A DNA stretch of 64,000 bases from Saposhnikovia divaricata (Eukaryota > Streptophyta > Magnoliopsida > Apiales > Apiaceae): the NCBI GenBank assembly GCA_036435485.1, contig JAZHRN010000138.1:92001-156000 (forward strand). Reading direction: 5' to 3'. A program made the translations under genes and the position numbers. Under the pieces are notes generated by a model, which made no database searches, was not told the DNA's origin, and saw only the letters and a program-made list of their open reading frames with translations. This document shows positions 1 through 11,600 of this stretch, one piece after another. Each line of letters starts with the position of its first letter. Position 1 is the stretch's first letter.

Positions 1-1523
1 CTGAAACTCGGTTTTCGGATAATCCTCAAAGGGGTTAGTACACGGGATATTGTTAAAAATCGAGTCGGACCATTTTATGGATATTTTTACATATTTTGTT
101 CCTATGGGTTATTGGAATTCAACGCAATTTTATTTAACGAAGTTCGGACTAGAATCGGAGCTGATATGATCGAAACTCGGTTTTCGGAAACTTCTCAAAG
201 GGATAAGTACACGGGATATTGTTAAAAATCGAGTCGGACCATTTTATGGATATTTTTACATATTTTGTTCCTATGGGTTATTGGAATTCAACGCAATTTT
301 ATTTAACGAAGTTCGGACCAGAATCGGAGCTAATATGATCGAAACTCGGTTTTCGGAAACTTCTCAAAGGGATTAGTACACGGGATATTGTTAAAAATCG
401 AGTCGGACAATTTTATGGATATTTTTACATATTTTGTTCCTATGGGTTATTTTAATTCATTGAAATTTTATTTGGTGCCATTCGGACCTGAATCGGGGCT
501 GAAATGATTGAAACTCGGTTTTCGGATAATCCTCAAAGGGGTTAGTACACGGGATATTGTTAAAAATCGAGTCGGACCATTTTATGGATATTTTTACATA
601 TTTTGTTCCTATGGGTTATTGGAATTCAACGAAATTTTATTTGGTGCCAGTCGGATCTGAATCGGGGCTGAAATGACTGAAACTCGGTTTTCGGATAATT
701 CTCAAAGGGGTTAGTACACGGGATTTTGTTAAAAATCGAGTCGGACCATTTTATGGATATTTTTACATATTTTGTTCCTATGGGTTATTGGAATTCAACG
801 AAATTTTATTTGGTGCCAGTCGGACCTGAATCGGGGCTGAAATGACTGAAACTCGGTTTTCGGATAATCCTCAAAGGGGTTAGTACACGGGATATTGTTA
901 AAAATCGAGTCGGACCATTTTATGGATATTTTTACATATTTTGTTCCTATGGGTTATTGGAATTCAACGAAATTTTATTTGGTGCCAGTCGGACCTGAAT
1001 CTGGGCTGAAATGACTGAAACTCGGTTTTCGGATAATCCTCAAAGGGGTTAGTACACGGGATATTGTTAAAAATTGAGTCGGACCATTTTATGGATATTT
1101 TTACATATTTTGTTCCTATTGGTTATTGGAATTCAATGCAGTTTTATTTAACGAAGTTCGGACCGGAATCAGAGCTGATATGATCGAAACTCGGTTTTCG
1201 AAAACTTCTCAAAGGGATTAGTACACGGGATATTGTTAAAAATCAAATCGGACAATTTTGTGGATATTTTTACATATTTTGTTCCTATGGGTTATTGGAA
1301 TTCAATGAAATTTTATTTGGTGCCATTCGGACCTGAATCGGGGCTGAAATGACTGAAACTCTGTTTTCGGATAATCCTCAAAGGGATAAGTACACGGGAT
1401 ATTGTTAAAAATCAAGTCGGACAATTTTGTGGATATTTTTACATATTTTGTTCCTATGGGTTATTGGAATTCAACGAAATTTTATTTGGTGCCAGTCGGA
1501 CCTGAATCGGGGCCGAAATGACT

Positions 1524-1692
1524 GAAACTCGGTTTTCGGATAATCCTCAAAGGGGTTAGTACACGGGATATTGTTAAAAATCGAGTCGGACCATTTTATG
1601 GATATTTTTACATATTTTGTTCCTATGGGTTATTGGAATTCAACGAAATTTTATTTGGTGCCAGTCGGACCTGAATCGGGGCTGAAATGACT
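1524..1692 (+). repeat. Representative type A monomer (majority form)
   Basis: This copy matches the majority sequence as I read it. Diagnostic points, counting from GAAACTCGG as base 1: GGATAATCCTC at about 16-26, GGGGTTAG at 29-36, CGAGTCGGACC at 59-69, CATTTTATGG at 70-79, CAACGAAATTTTATTT at 118-133, GGTGCCAGTCGG at 134-145 and GAATCGGGGCTG at 150-161. AGTCGGACC occurs twice, at 61 and 140, 79 bases apart; no further similarity extends from these two sites, so an ancestral half-length unit is not shown. Stop codons fall in all frames. Type A makes up long runs in every HOR here. Confidence 0.93.
1594..1618 (+). other. Phased T-tracts in the monomer centre (example copy)
   Basis: Three T-runs of 4, 5 and 4 bases begin at 1594, 1605 and 1615, that is 11 and 10 bases apart, close to one helical turn. 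An A5 run lies 18 bases upstream. The arrangement repeats in nearly every monomer. Phased A/T-tracts are known to bend DNA and to influence nucleosome placement; that this monomer does so is inferred. A few copies break the pattern, such as GGATCTTTTTAC near 8870 and 13096, GGATTTTTTTAC near 22558 and GGATAATTTTAC near 55846 and 59056. Confidence 0.6.
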
Positions 1693-4600
1693 GAAACTCG
1701 GTTTTCGGATAATCCTCAAAGGGGTTAGTACACGGGATATTGTTAAAAATCGAGTCGGACCATTTTATGGATATTTTTACATATTTTGTTCCTATTGGTT
1801 ATTGGAATTCAATGCAGTTTTATTTAACGAAGTTCGGACCGGAATCAGAGCTGAAATGATCGAAACTCGGTTTTCGAAAACTTCTCAAAGGGATTAGTAC
1901 ACGGGATATTGTTAAAAATCAAATCGGACAATTTTGTGGATATTTTTACATATTTTGTTCCTATGGGTTATAGGAATTCAATGAAATTTTATTTGGTGCC
2001 ATTCGGACCTGAATCGGGGCTGAAATGACTGAAACTCGGTTTTCGGATAATCCTCAAAGGGATAAGTACACGGGATATTGTTAAAAATCAAGTCAGACAA
2101 TTTTGTGGATATTTTTACTTATTTTGTTCCTATGGGTTATTGGAATTCAATGAAATTTTATTTGGTGCCATTCGGACCTGAATCGGGGCTGAAATGACTG
2201 AAACTCCGTTTTCGGATAATCCTGAAAGGGGTTAGTACACGGGATATTGTTAAAAATCGAGTCGGACCATTTTATGGATATTTTTACATATTTTGTTCCT
2301 ATGGGTTATTGGAATTCAACGAAATTTTATTTGGTGCCAGTCGGACCTGAATCGGGGCTGAAATGACTGAAACTCGGTTTTCGGATAATCCTCAAAGGGG
2401 TTAGTACACGGGATATTGTTAAAAATCGAGTCGGACCATTTTATGGATATTTTTACATATTTTGTTCCTATGGGTTATTGGAATTCAACGCAATTTTATT
2501 TAACGAAGTTCGGACTAGAATCGGAGCTGATATGATCGAAACTCGGTTTTCGGAAACTTCTCAAAGGGATAAGTACACGGGATATTGTTAAAAATCGAGT
2601 CGGACCATTTTATGGATATTTTTACATATTTTGTTCCTATGGGTTATTGGAATTCAACGCAATTTTATTTAACGAAGTTCGGACCAGAATCGGAGCTAAT
2701 ATGATCGAAACTCGGTTTTCGGAAACTTCTCAAAGGGATTAGTACACGGGATATTGTTAAAAATCGAGTCGGACAATTTTATGGATATTTTTACATATTT
2801 TGTTCCTATGGGTTATTTTAATTCATTGAAATTTTATTTGGTGCCATTCGGACCTGAATCGGGGCTGAAATGATTGAAACTCGGTTTTCGGATAATCCTC
2901 AAAGGGGTTAGTACACGGGATATTGTTAAAAATCGAGTCGGACCATTTTATGGATATTTTTACATATTTTGTTCCTATGGGTTATTGGAATTCAACGAAA
3001 TTTTATTTGGTGCCAGTCGGATCTGAATCGGGGCTGAAATGACTGAAACTCGGTTTTCGGATAATTCTCAAAGGGGTTAGTACACGGGATTTTGTTAAAA
3101 ATCGAGTCGGACCATTTTATGGATATTTTTACATATTTTGTTCCTATGGGTTATTGGAATTCAACGAAATTTTATTTGGTGCCAGTCGGACCTGAATCGG
3201 GGCTGAAATGACTGAAACTCGGTTTTCGGATAATCCTCAAAGGGGTTAGTACACGGGATATTGTTAAAAATCGAGTCGGACCATTTTATGGATATTTTTA
3301 CATATTTTGTTCCTATGGGTTATTGGAATTCAACGAAATTTTATTTGGTGCCAGTCGGACCTGAATCTGGGCTGAAATGACTGAAACTCGGTTTTCGGAT
3401 AATCCTCAAAGGGGTTAGTACACGGGATATTGTTAAAAATTGAGTCGGACCATTTTATGGATATTTTTACATATTTTGTTCCTATTGGTTATTGGAATTC
3501 AATGCAGTTTTATTTAACGAAGTTCGGACCGGAATCAGAGCTGATATGATCGAAACTCGGTTTTCGAAAACTTCTCAAAGGGATTAGTACACGGGATATT
3601 GTTAAAAATCAAATCGGACAATTTTGTGGATATTTTTACATATTTTGTTCCTATGGGTTATTGGAATTCAATGAAATTTTATTTGGTGCCATTCGGACCT
3701 GAATCGGGGCTGAAATGACTGAAACTCTGTTTTCGGATAATCCTCAAAGGGATAAGTACACGGGATATTGTTAAAAATCAAGTCGGACAATTTTGTGGAT
3801 ATTTTTACATATTTTGTTCCTATGGGTTATTGGAATTCAACGAAATTTTATTTGGTGCCAGTCGGACCTGAATCGGGGCCGAAATGACTGAAACTCGGTT
3901 TTCGGATAATCCTCAAAGGGGTTAGTACACGGGATATTGTTAAAAATCGAGTCGGACCATTTTATGGATATTTTTACATATTTTGTTCCTATGGGTTATT
4001 GGAATTCAACGAAATTTTATTTGGTGCCAGTCGGACCTGAATCGGGGCTGAAATGACTGAAACTCGGTTTTCGGATAATCCTCAAAGGGGTTAGTACACG
4101 GGATATTGTTAAAAATCGAGTCGGACCATTTTATGGATATTTTTACATATTTTGTTCCTATTGGTTATTGGAATTCAATGCAGTTTTATTTAACGAAGTT
4201 CGGACCGGAATCAGAGCTGAAATGATCGAAACTCGGTTTTCGAAAACTTCTCAAAGGGATTAGTACACGGGATATTGTTAAAAATCAAATCGGACAATTT
4301 TGTGGATATTTTTACATATTTTGTTCCTATGGGTTATAGGAATTCAATGAAATTTTATTTGGTGCCATTCGGACCTGAATCGGGGCTGAAATGACTGAAA
4401 CTCGGTTTTCGGATAATCCTCAAAGGGATAAGTACACGGGATATTGTTAAAAATCAAGTCAGACAATTTTGTGGATATTTTTACTTATTTTGTTCCTATG
4501 GGTTATTGGAATTCAATGAAATTTTATTTGGTGCCATTCGGACCTGAATCGGGGCTGAAATGACTGAAACTCCGTTTTCGGATAATCCTGAAAGGGGTTA

Positions 4601-5610
4601 GTACACGGGATATTGTTAAAAATCGAGTCGGACCATTTTATGGATATTTTTACATATTTTGTTCCTATGGGTTATTGGAATTCAACGAAATTTTATTTGG
4701 TGCCAGTCGGACCTGAATCGGGGCTGAAATGACTGAAACTCGGTTTTCGGATAATCCTCAAAGGGGTTAGTACACGGGATATTGTTAAAAATCGAGTCGG
4801 ACCATTTTATGGATATTTTTACATATTTTGTTCCTATGGGTTATTGGAATTCAACGCAATTTTATTTAACGAAGTTCGGACTAGAATCGGAGCTGATATG
4901 ATCGAAACTCGGTTTTCGGAAACTTCTCAAAGGGATAAGTACACGGGATATTGTTAAAAATCGAGTCGGACCATTTTATGGATATTTTTACATATTTTGT
5001 TCCTATGGGTTATTGGAATTCAACGCAATTTTATTTAACGAAGTTCGGACCAGAATCGGAGCTAATATGATCGAAACTCGGTTTTCGGAAACTTCTCAAA
5101 GGGATTAGTACACGGGATATTGTTAAAAATCGAGTCGGACAATTTTATGGATATTTTTACATATTTTGTTCCTATGGGTTATTTTAATTCATTGAAATTT
5201 TATTTGGTGCCATTCGGACCTGAATCGGGGCTGAAATGATTGAAACTCGGTTTTCGGATAATCCTCAAAGGGGTTAGTACACGGGATATTGTTAAAAATC
5301 GAGTCGGACCATTTTATGGATATTTTTACATATTTTGTTCCTATGGGTTATTGGAATTCAACGAAATTTTATTTGGTGCCAGTCGGATCTGAATCGGGGC
5401 TGAAATGACTGAAACTCGGTTTTCGGATAATTCTCAAAGGGGTTAGTACACGGGATTTTGTTAAAAATCGAGTCGGACCATTTTATGGATATTTTTACAT
5501 ATTTTGTTCCTATGGGTTATTGGAATTCAACGAAATTTTATTTGGTGCCAGTCGGACCTGAATCGGGGCTGAAATGACTGAAACTCGGTTTTCGGATAAT
5601 CCTCAAAGGG

Positions 5611-8600
5611 GTTAGTACACGGGATATTGTTAAAAATCGAGTCGGACCATTTTATGGATATTTTTACATATTTTGTTCCTATGGGTTATTGGAATTCAAC
5701 GAAATTTTATTTGGTGCCAGTCGGACCTGAATCTGGGCTGAAATGACTGAAACTCGGTTTTCGGATAATCCTCAAAGGGGTTAGTACACGGGATATTGTT
5801 AAAAATTGAGTCGGACCATTTTATGGATATTTTTACATATTTTGTTCCTATTGGTTATTGGAATTCAATGCAGTTTTATTTAACGAAGTTCGGACCGGAA
5901 TCAGAGCTGATATGATCGAAACTCGGTTTTCGAAAACTTCTCAAAGGGATTAGTACACGGGATATTGTTAAAAATCAAATCGGACAATTTTGTGGATATT
6001 TTTACATATTTTGTTCCTATGGGTTATTGGAATTCAATGAAATTTTATTTGGTGCCATTCGGACCTGAATCGGGGCTGAAATGACTGAAACTCTGTTTTC
6101 GGATAATCCTCAAAGGGATAAGTACACGGGATATTGTTAAAAATCAAGTCGGACAATTTTGTGGATATTTTTACATATTTTGTTCCTATGGGTTATTGGA
6201 ATTCAACGAAATTTTATTTGGTGCCAGTCGGACCTGAATCGGGGCCGAAATGACTGAAACTCGGTTTTCGGATAATCCTCAAAGGGGTTAGTACACGGGA
6301 TATTGTTAAAAATCGAGTCGGACCATTTTATGGATATTTTTACATATTTTGTTCCTATGGGTTATTGGAATTCAACGAAATTTTATTTGGTGCCAGTCGG
6401 ACCTGAATCGGGGCTGAAATGACTGAAACTCGGTTTTCGGATAATCCTCAAAGGGGTTAGTACACGGGATATTGTTAAAAATCGAGTCGGACCATTTTAT
6501 GGATATTTTTACATATTTTGTTCCTATTGGTTATTGGAATTCAATGCAGTTTTATTTAACGAAGTTCGGACCGGAATCAGAGCTGAAATGATCGAAACTC
6601 GGTTTTCGAAAACTTCTCAAAGGGATTAGTACACGGGATATTGTTAAAAATCAAATCGGACAATTTTGTGGATATTTTTACATATTTTGTTCCTATGGGT
6701 TATAGGAATTCAATGAAATTTTATTTGGTGCCATTCGGACCTGAATCGGGGCTGAAATGACTGAAACTCGGTTTTCGGATAATCCTCAAAGGGATAAGTA
6801 CACGGGATATTGTTAAAAATCAAGTCGGACAATTTTGTGGATATTTTTACATATTTTGTTCCTATGGGTTATTGGAATTCAACGAAATTTTATTTGGTGC
6901 CAGTCGGACCTGAATCGGGGCTGAAATGACTGAAACTCGGTTTTCGGATAATCCTCAAAGGGGTTAGTACACGGGATATTGTTAAAAATCGAGTCGGACC
7001 ATTTTATGGATATTTTTACATATTTTGTTCCTATGGGTTATTGGAATTCAACGCAATTTTATTTAATGAAGTTCGGACTGGAATCGGAGCTGATATGATC
7101 GAAACTCGGTTTTCGGAAACTTCTAAAAGGGATTAGTACACGGGATATTGTTAAAAATCAAGTCAGACAATTTTGTGGATATTTTTACTTATTTTGTTCC
7201 TATGGGTTATTGGAATTCAATGAAATTTTATTTGGTGCCATTCGGACCTGAATCGGGGCTGAAATGACTGAAACTCGGTTTTCGGATAATCCTGAAAGGG
7301 GTTAGTACACGGGATATTGTTAAAAATCGAGTCGGACCATTTTATGGATATTTTTACATATTTTGTTCCTATGGGTTATTGGAATTCAACGAAATTTTAT
7401 TTGGTGCCAGTCGGACCTGAATCGGGGCTGAAATGACTGAAACTCGGTTTTCGGATAATCCTCAAAGGGGTTAGTACACGGGATATTGTTAAAAATCGAG
7501 TCAGACCATTTTATGGATATTTTTACATATTTTGTTCCTATGGGTTATTGGAATTCAACGCAATTTTATTTAACGAAGTTCGGACCAGAATCGGAGCTGA
7601 TATGATCGAAACTCGGTTTTCGGAAACTTCTCAAAGGGATAAGTACACGGGATATTGTTAAAAATCAAGTCAGACAATTTTGTGGATATTTTTACATATT
7701 TTGTTCCTATGGGTTATTGGAATTCAATGAAATTTTATTTTGTGCCATTCGGACCTGAATCGGGGCTGAAATGACTGAAACTCGGTTTTCGGATAATCCT
7801 GAAAGGGGTTAGTACACGGGATATTGTTAAAAGTCGAGTCGGACCATTTTATGGATATTTTTACATATTTTGTTCCTATGGGTTATTGGAATTCAACGAA
7901 ATTTTATTTGGAGCCAGTCGGACCTGAATCGGGGCTGAAATGACCGAAACTCGGTTTTCGGATAATCCTCAAAGGGGTTAGTACACGGGATATTGTTAAA
8001 AATCGAGTCGGACCATTTTATGGATATTTTTACATATTTTGTTCCTATGGGTTATTGGAATTCAACGCAATTTTATTTAACGAAGTTCGGACCGGAATCA
8101 GAGCTAATATGATCGAAACTCGGTTTTCGGAAACTTCTCAAAGGGATTAGTACACGGGATATTGTTAAAAATAAAGTCGGACAATTTTGTGGATATTTTT
8201 ACATATTTTGTTCCTATGGGTTATTGGAATTCATTGAAATTTTATTTGGTGCCATTCGGACCTGAATCGGGGCTGAAATGATTGAAACTCGGTTTTCGGA
8301 TAATCCTCAAAGGGGTTAGTACACGGGATATTGTTAAAAATCGAGTCGGACCATTTTATGGATATTTTTACATATTTTGTTCCTATGGGTTTTTGGAATT
8401 CAACGAAATTTTATTTGGTGCCAGTCGGACCTGAATCGGGGCTGAAATGACTGAAACTCGGTTTTCGGATAATCCTCAAAGGGGTTAGTACACGGGATAT
8501 TGTTAAAAATCGAGTCGGACCCTTTTATGGATATTTTTACATATTTTGTTCCTATTGGTTATTGGAATTCAACGCAGTTTTATTTAACGAAGTTCGGACC

Positions 8601-11600
8601 GGAATCAGAGCTGATATGATCGAAACTCGGTTTTCGGAAACTTCTAAAAGGGATTAGTACACGGGATATTGTTAAAAATCAAGTCAGACAATTTTGTGGA
8701 TATTTTTACTTATTTTGTTCCTATGGGTTATTGGAATTCAATGAAATTTTATTTGGTGCCATTCGGACCTGAATCGGGGCTGAAATGACTGAAACTCGGT
8801 TTTCGGATAATCCTGAAAGGGGTTAGTACACGGGATATTGTTAAAAATCGAGTCGGACCATTTTATGGATCTTTTTACATATTTTGTTCCTATGGGTTAT
8901 TGGAATTCAACGAAATTTTATTTGGTGCCAGTCGGACCTGAATCGGGGCTGAAATGACTGAAACTCGGTTTTCGGATAATCCTCAAAGGGGTTAGTACAC
9001 GGGATATTGTTAAAAATCGAGTCGGACCATTTTATGGATATTTTTACATATTTTGTTCCTATGGGTTATTGGAATTCAACGCAATTTTATTTAACGAAGT
9101 TCGGACCAGAATCGGAGCTGATATGATCGAAACTCGGTTTTCGGAAACTTCTCAAAGGGATAAGTACACGGGATATTGTTAAAAATCAAGTCAGACAATT
9201 TTGTGGATATTTTTACATATTTTGTTCCTATGGGTTATTGGAATTCAATGAAATTTTATTTTGTGCCATTCGGACCTGAATCGGGGCTGAAATGACTGAA
9301 ACTCGGTTTTCGGATAATCCTGAAAGGGGTTAGTACACGGGATATTGTTAAAAGTCGAGTCGGACCATTTTATGGATATTTTTACATATTTTGTTCCTAT
9401 GGGTTATTGGAATTCAACGAAATTTTATTTGGAGCCAGTCGGACCTGAATCGGGGCTGAAATGACCGAAACTCGGTTTTCGGATAATCCTCAAAGGGGTT
9501 AGTACACGGGATATTGTTAAAAATCGAGTCGGACCATTTTATGGATATTTTTACATATTTTGTTCCTATGGGTTATTGGAATTCAACGCAATTTTATTTA
9601 ACGAAGTTCGGACCGGAATCAGAGCTAATATGATCGAAACTCGGTTTTCGGAAACTTCTCAAAGGGATTAGTACACGGGATATTGTTAAAAATAAAGTCG
9701 GACAATTTTGTGGATATTTTTACATATTTTGTTCCTATGGGTTATTGGAATTCATTGAAATTTTATTTGGTGCCATTCGGACCTGAATCGGGGCTGAAAT
9801 GATTGAAACTCGGTTTTCGGATAATCCTCAAAGGAGTTAGTACACGGGATATTGTTAAAAATCGAGTCGGACCATTTTATGGATATTTTTACATATTTTG
9901 TTCCTATGGGTTATTGGAATTCAACGAAATTTTATTTGGTGCCAGTCGGACCTGAATCTGGGCTGAAATGACTGAAACTCGGTTTTCGGATAATCCTCAA
10001 AGGGGTTAGTACACGGGATATTGTTAAAAATTGAGTCGGACCATTTTATGGATATTTTTACATATTTTGTTCCTATTGGTTATTGGAATTCAATGCAGTT
10101 TTATTTAACGAAGTTCGGACCGGAATCAGAGCTGATATGATCGAAACTCGGTTTTCGAAAACTTCTCAAAGGGATTAGTACACGGGATATTGTTAAAAAT
10201 CAAATCGGACAATTTTGTGGATATTTTTACATATTTTGTTCCTATGGGTTATTGGAATTCAATGAAATTTTATTTGGTGCCATTCGGACCTGAATCGGGG
10301 CTGAAATGACTGAAACTCTGTTTTCGGATAATCCTCAAAGGGATAAGTACACGGGATATTGTTAAAAATCAAGTCGGACAATTTTGTGGATATTTTTACA
10401 TATTTTGTTCCTATGGGTTATTGGAATTCAACGAAATTTTATTTGGTGCCAGTCGGACCTGAATCGGGGCCGAAATGACTGAAACTCGGTTTTCGGATAA
10501 TCCTCAAAGGGGTTAGTACACGGGATATTGTTAAAAATCGAGTCGGACCATTTTATGGATATTTTTACATATTTTGTTCCTATGGGTTATTGGAATTCAA
10601 CGAAATTTTATTTGGTGCCAGTCGGACCTGAATCGGGGCTGAAATGACTGAAACTCGGTTTTCGGATAATCCTCAAAGGGGTTAGTACACGGGATATTGT
10701 TAAAAATCGAGTCGGACCATTTTATGGATATTTTTACATATTTTGTTCCTATTGGTTATTGGAATTCAATGCAGTTTTATTTAACGAAGTTCGGACCGGA
10801 ATCAGAGCTGAAATGATCGAAACTCGGTTTTCGAAAACTTCTCAAAGGGATTAGTACACGGGATATTGTTAAAAATCAAATCGGACAATTTTGTGGATAT
10901 TTTTACATATTTTGTTCCTATGGGTTATAGGAATTCAATGAAATTTTATTTGGTGCCATTCGGACCTGAATCGGGGCTGAAATGACTGAAACTCGGTTTT
11001 CGGATAATCCTCAAAGGGATAAGTACACGGGATATTGTTAAAAATCAAGTCGGACAATTTTGTGGATATTTTTACATATTTTGTTCCTATGGGTTATTGG
11101 AATTCAACGAAATTTTATTTGGTGCCAGTCGGACCTGAATCGGGGCTGAAATGACTGAAACTCGGTTTTCGGATAATCCTCAAAGGGGTTAGTACACGGG
11201 ATATTGTTAAAAATCGAGTCGGACCATTTTATGGATATTTTTACATATTTTGTTCCTATGGGTTATTGGAATTCAACGCAATTTTATTTAATGAAGTTCG
11301 GACTGGAATCGGAGCTGATATGATCGAAACTCGGTTTTCGGAAACTTCTAAAAGGGATTAGTACACGGGATATTGTTAAAAATCAAGTCAGACAATTTTG
11401 TGGATATTTTTACTTATTTTGTTCCTATGGGTTATTGGAATTCAATGAAATTTTATTTGGTGCCATTCGGACCTGAATCGGGGCTGAAATGACTGAAACT
11501 CGGTTTTCGGATAATCCTGAAAGGGGTTAGTACACGGGATATTGTTAAAAATCGAGTCGGACCATTTTATGGATATTTTTACATATTTTGTTCCTATGGG

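Larger units (their letters stand above)
1..6820 (+). repeat. 14-monomer HOR, 2366-bp unit, about 2.9 copies
   Basis: Rare markers repeat exactly 2366 bases (14 x 169) apart. CGGACTAGAATCGG lies at 145, 2511 and 4877. GGGTTATAGGAATTC has its TAGG at 1971, 4337 and 6703. GGGTTATTTTAATTC and AAACTCCGTTTTCGG also recur at this spacing. Copies span 1-2366, 2367-4732 and 4733 to about 6820, where the third departs: it has CAAGTCGGAC at 6821 where the second has CAAGTCAGAC. I saw no difference between copies 1 and 2 at the sites compared, so this is among the youngest amplifications in the window, or an assembly duplication. Confidence 0.9.

Noticed and set aside
29..36. GGGGTTAG as a telomere-like repeat
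   Set aside because: It occurs once per monomer and is never tandem; no TTTAGGG or TTAGGG runs were seen.
1605..1618. TATA-like promoter in the T-rich centre
   Set aside because: Present in every monomer as part of the A/T-tract pattern; no initiator, downstream gene or other promoter element to support it.
1524..1692. Monomer as an ancient dimer of about 85 bp, from AGTCGGACC at positions 61 and 140
   Set aside because: Similarity does not extend beyond the nine bases, and the spacings of 79 and 90 do not support equal halves.
3690..3712. CENP-B-box-like motif (TTCGGACCTGAATCGGGG in C monomers)
   Set aside because: The CENP-B box core needs TTCG and CGGG separated by seven bases with a fixed A; here nine bases separate them and the A is not in place. 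Type A lacks the TTCG altogether.
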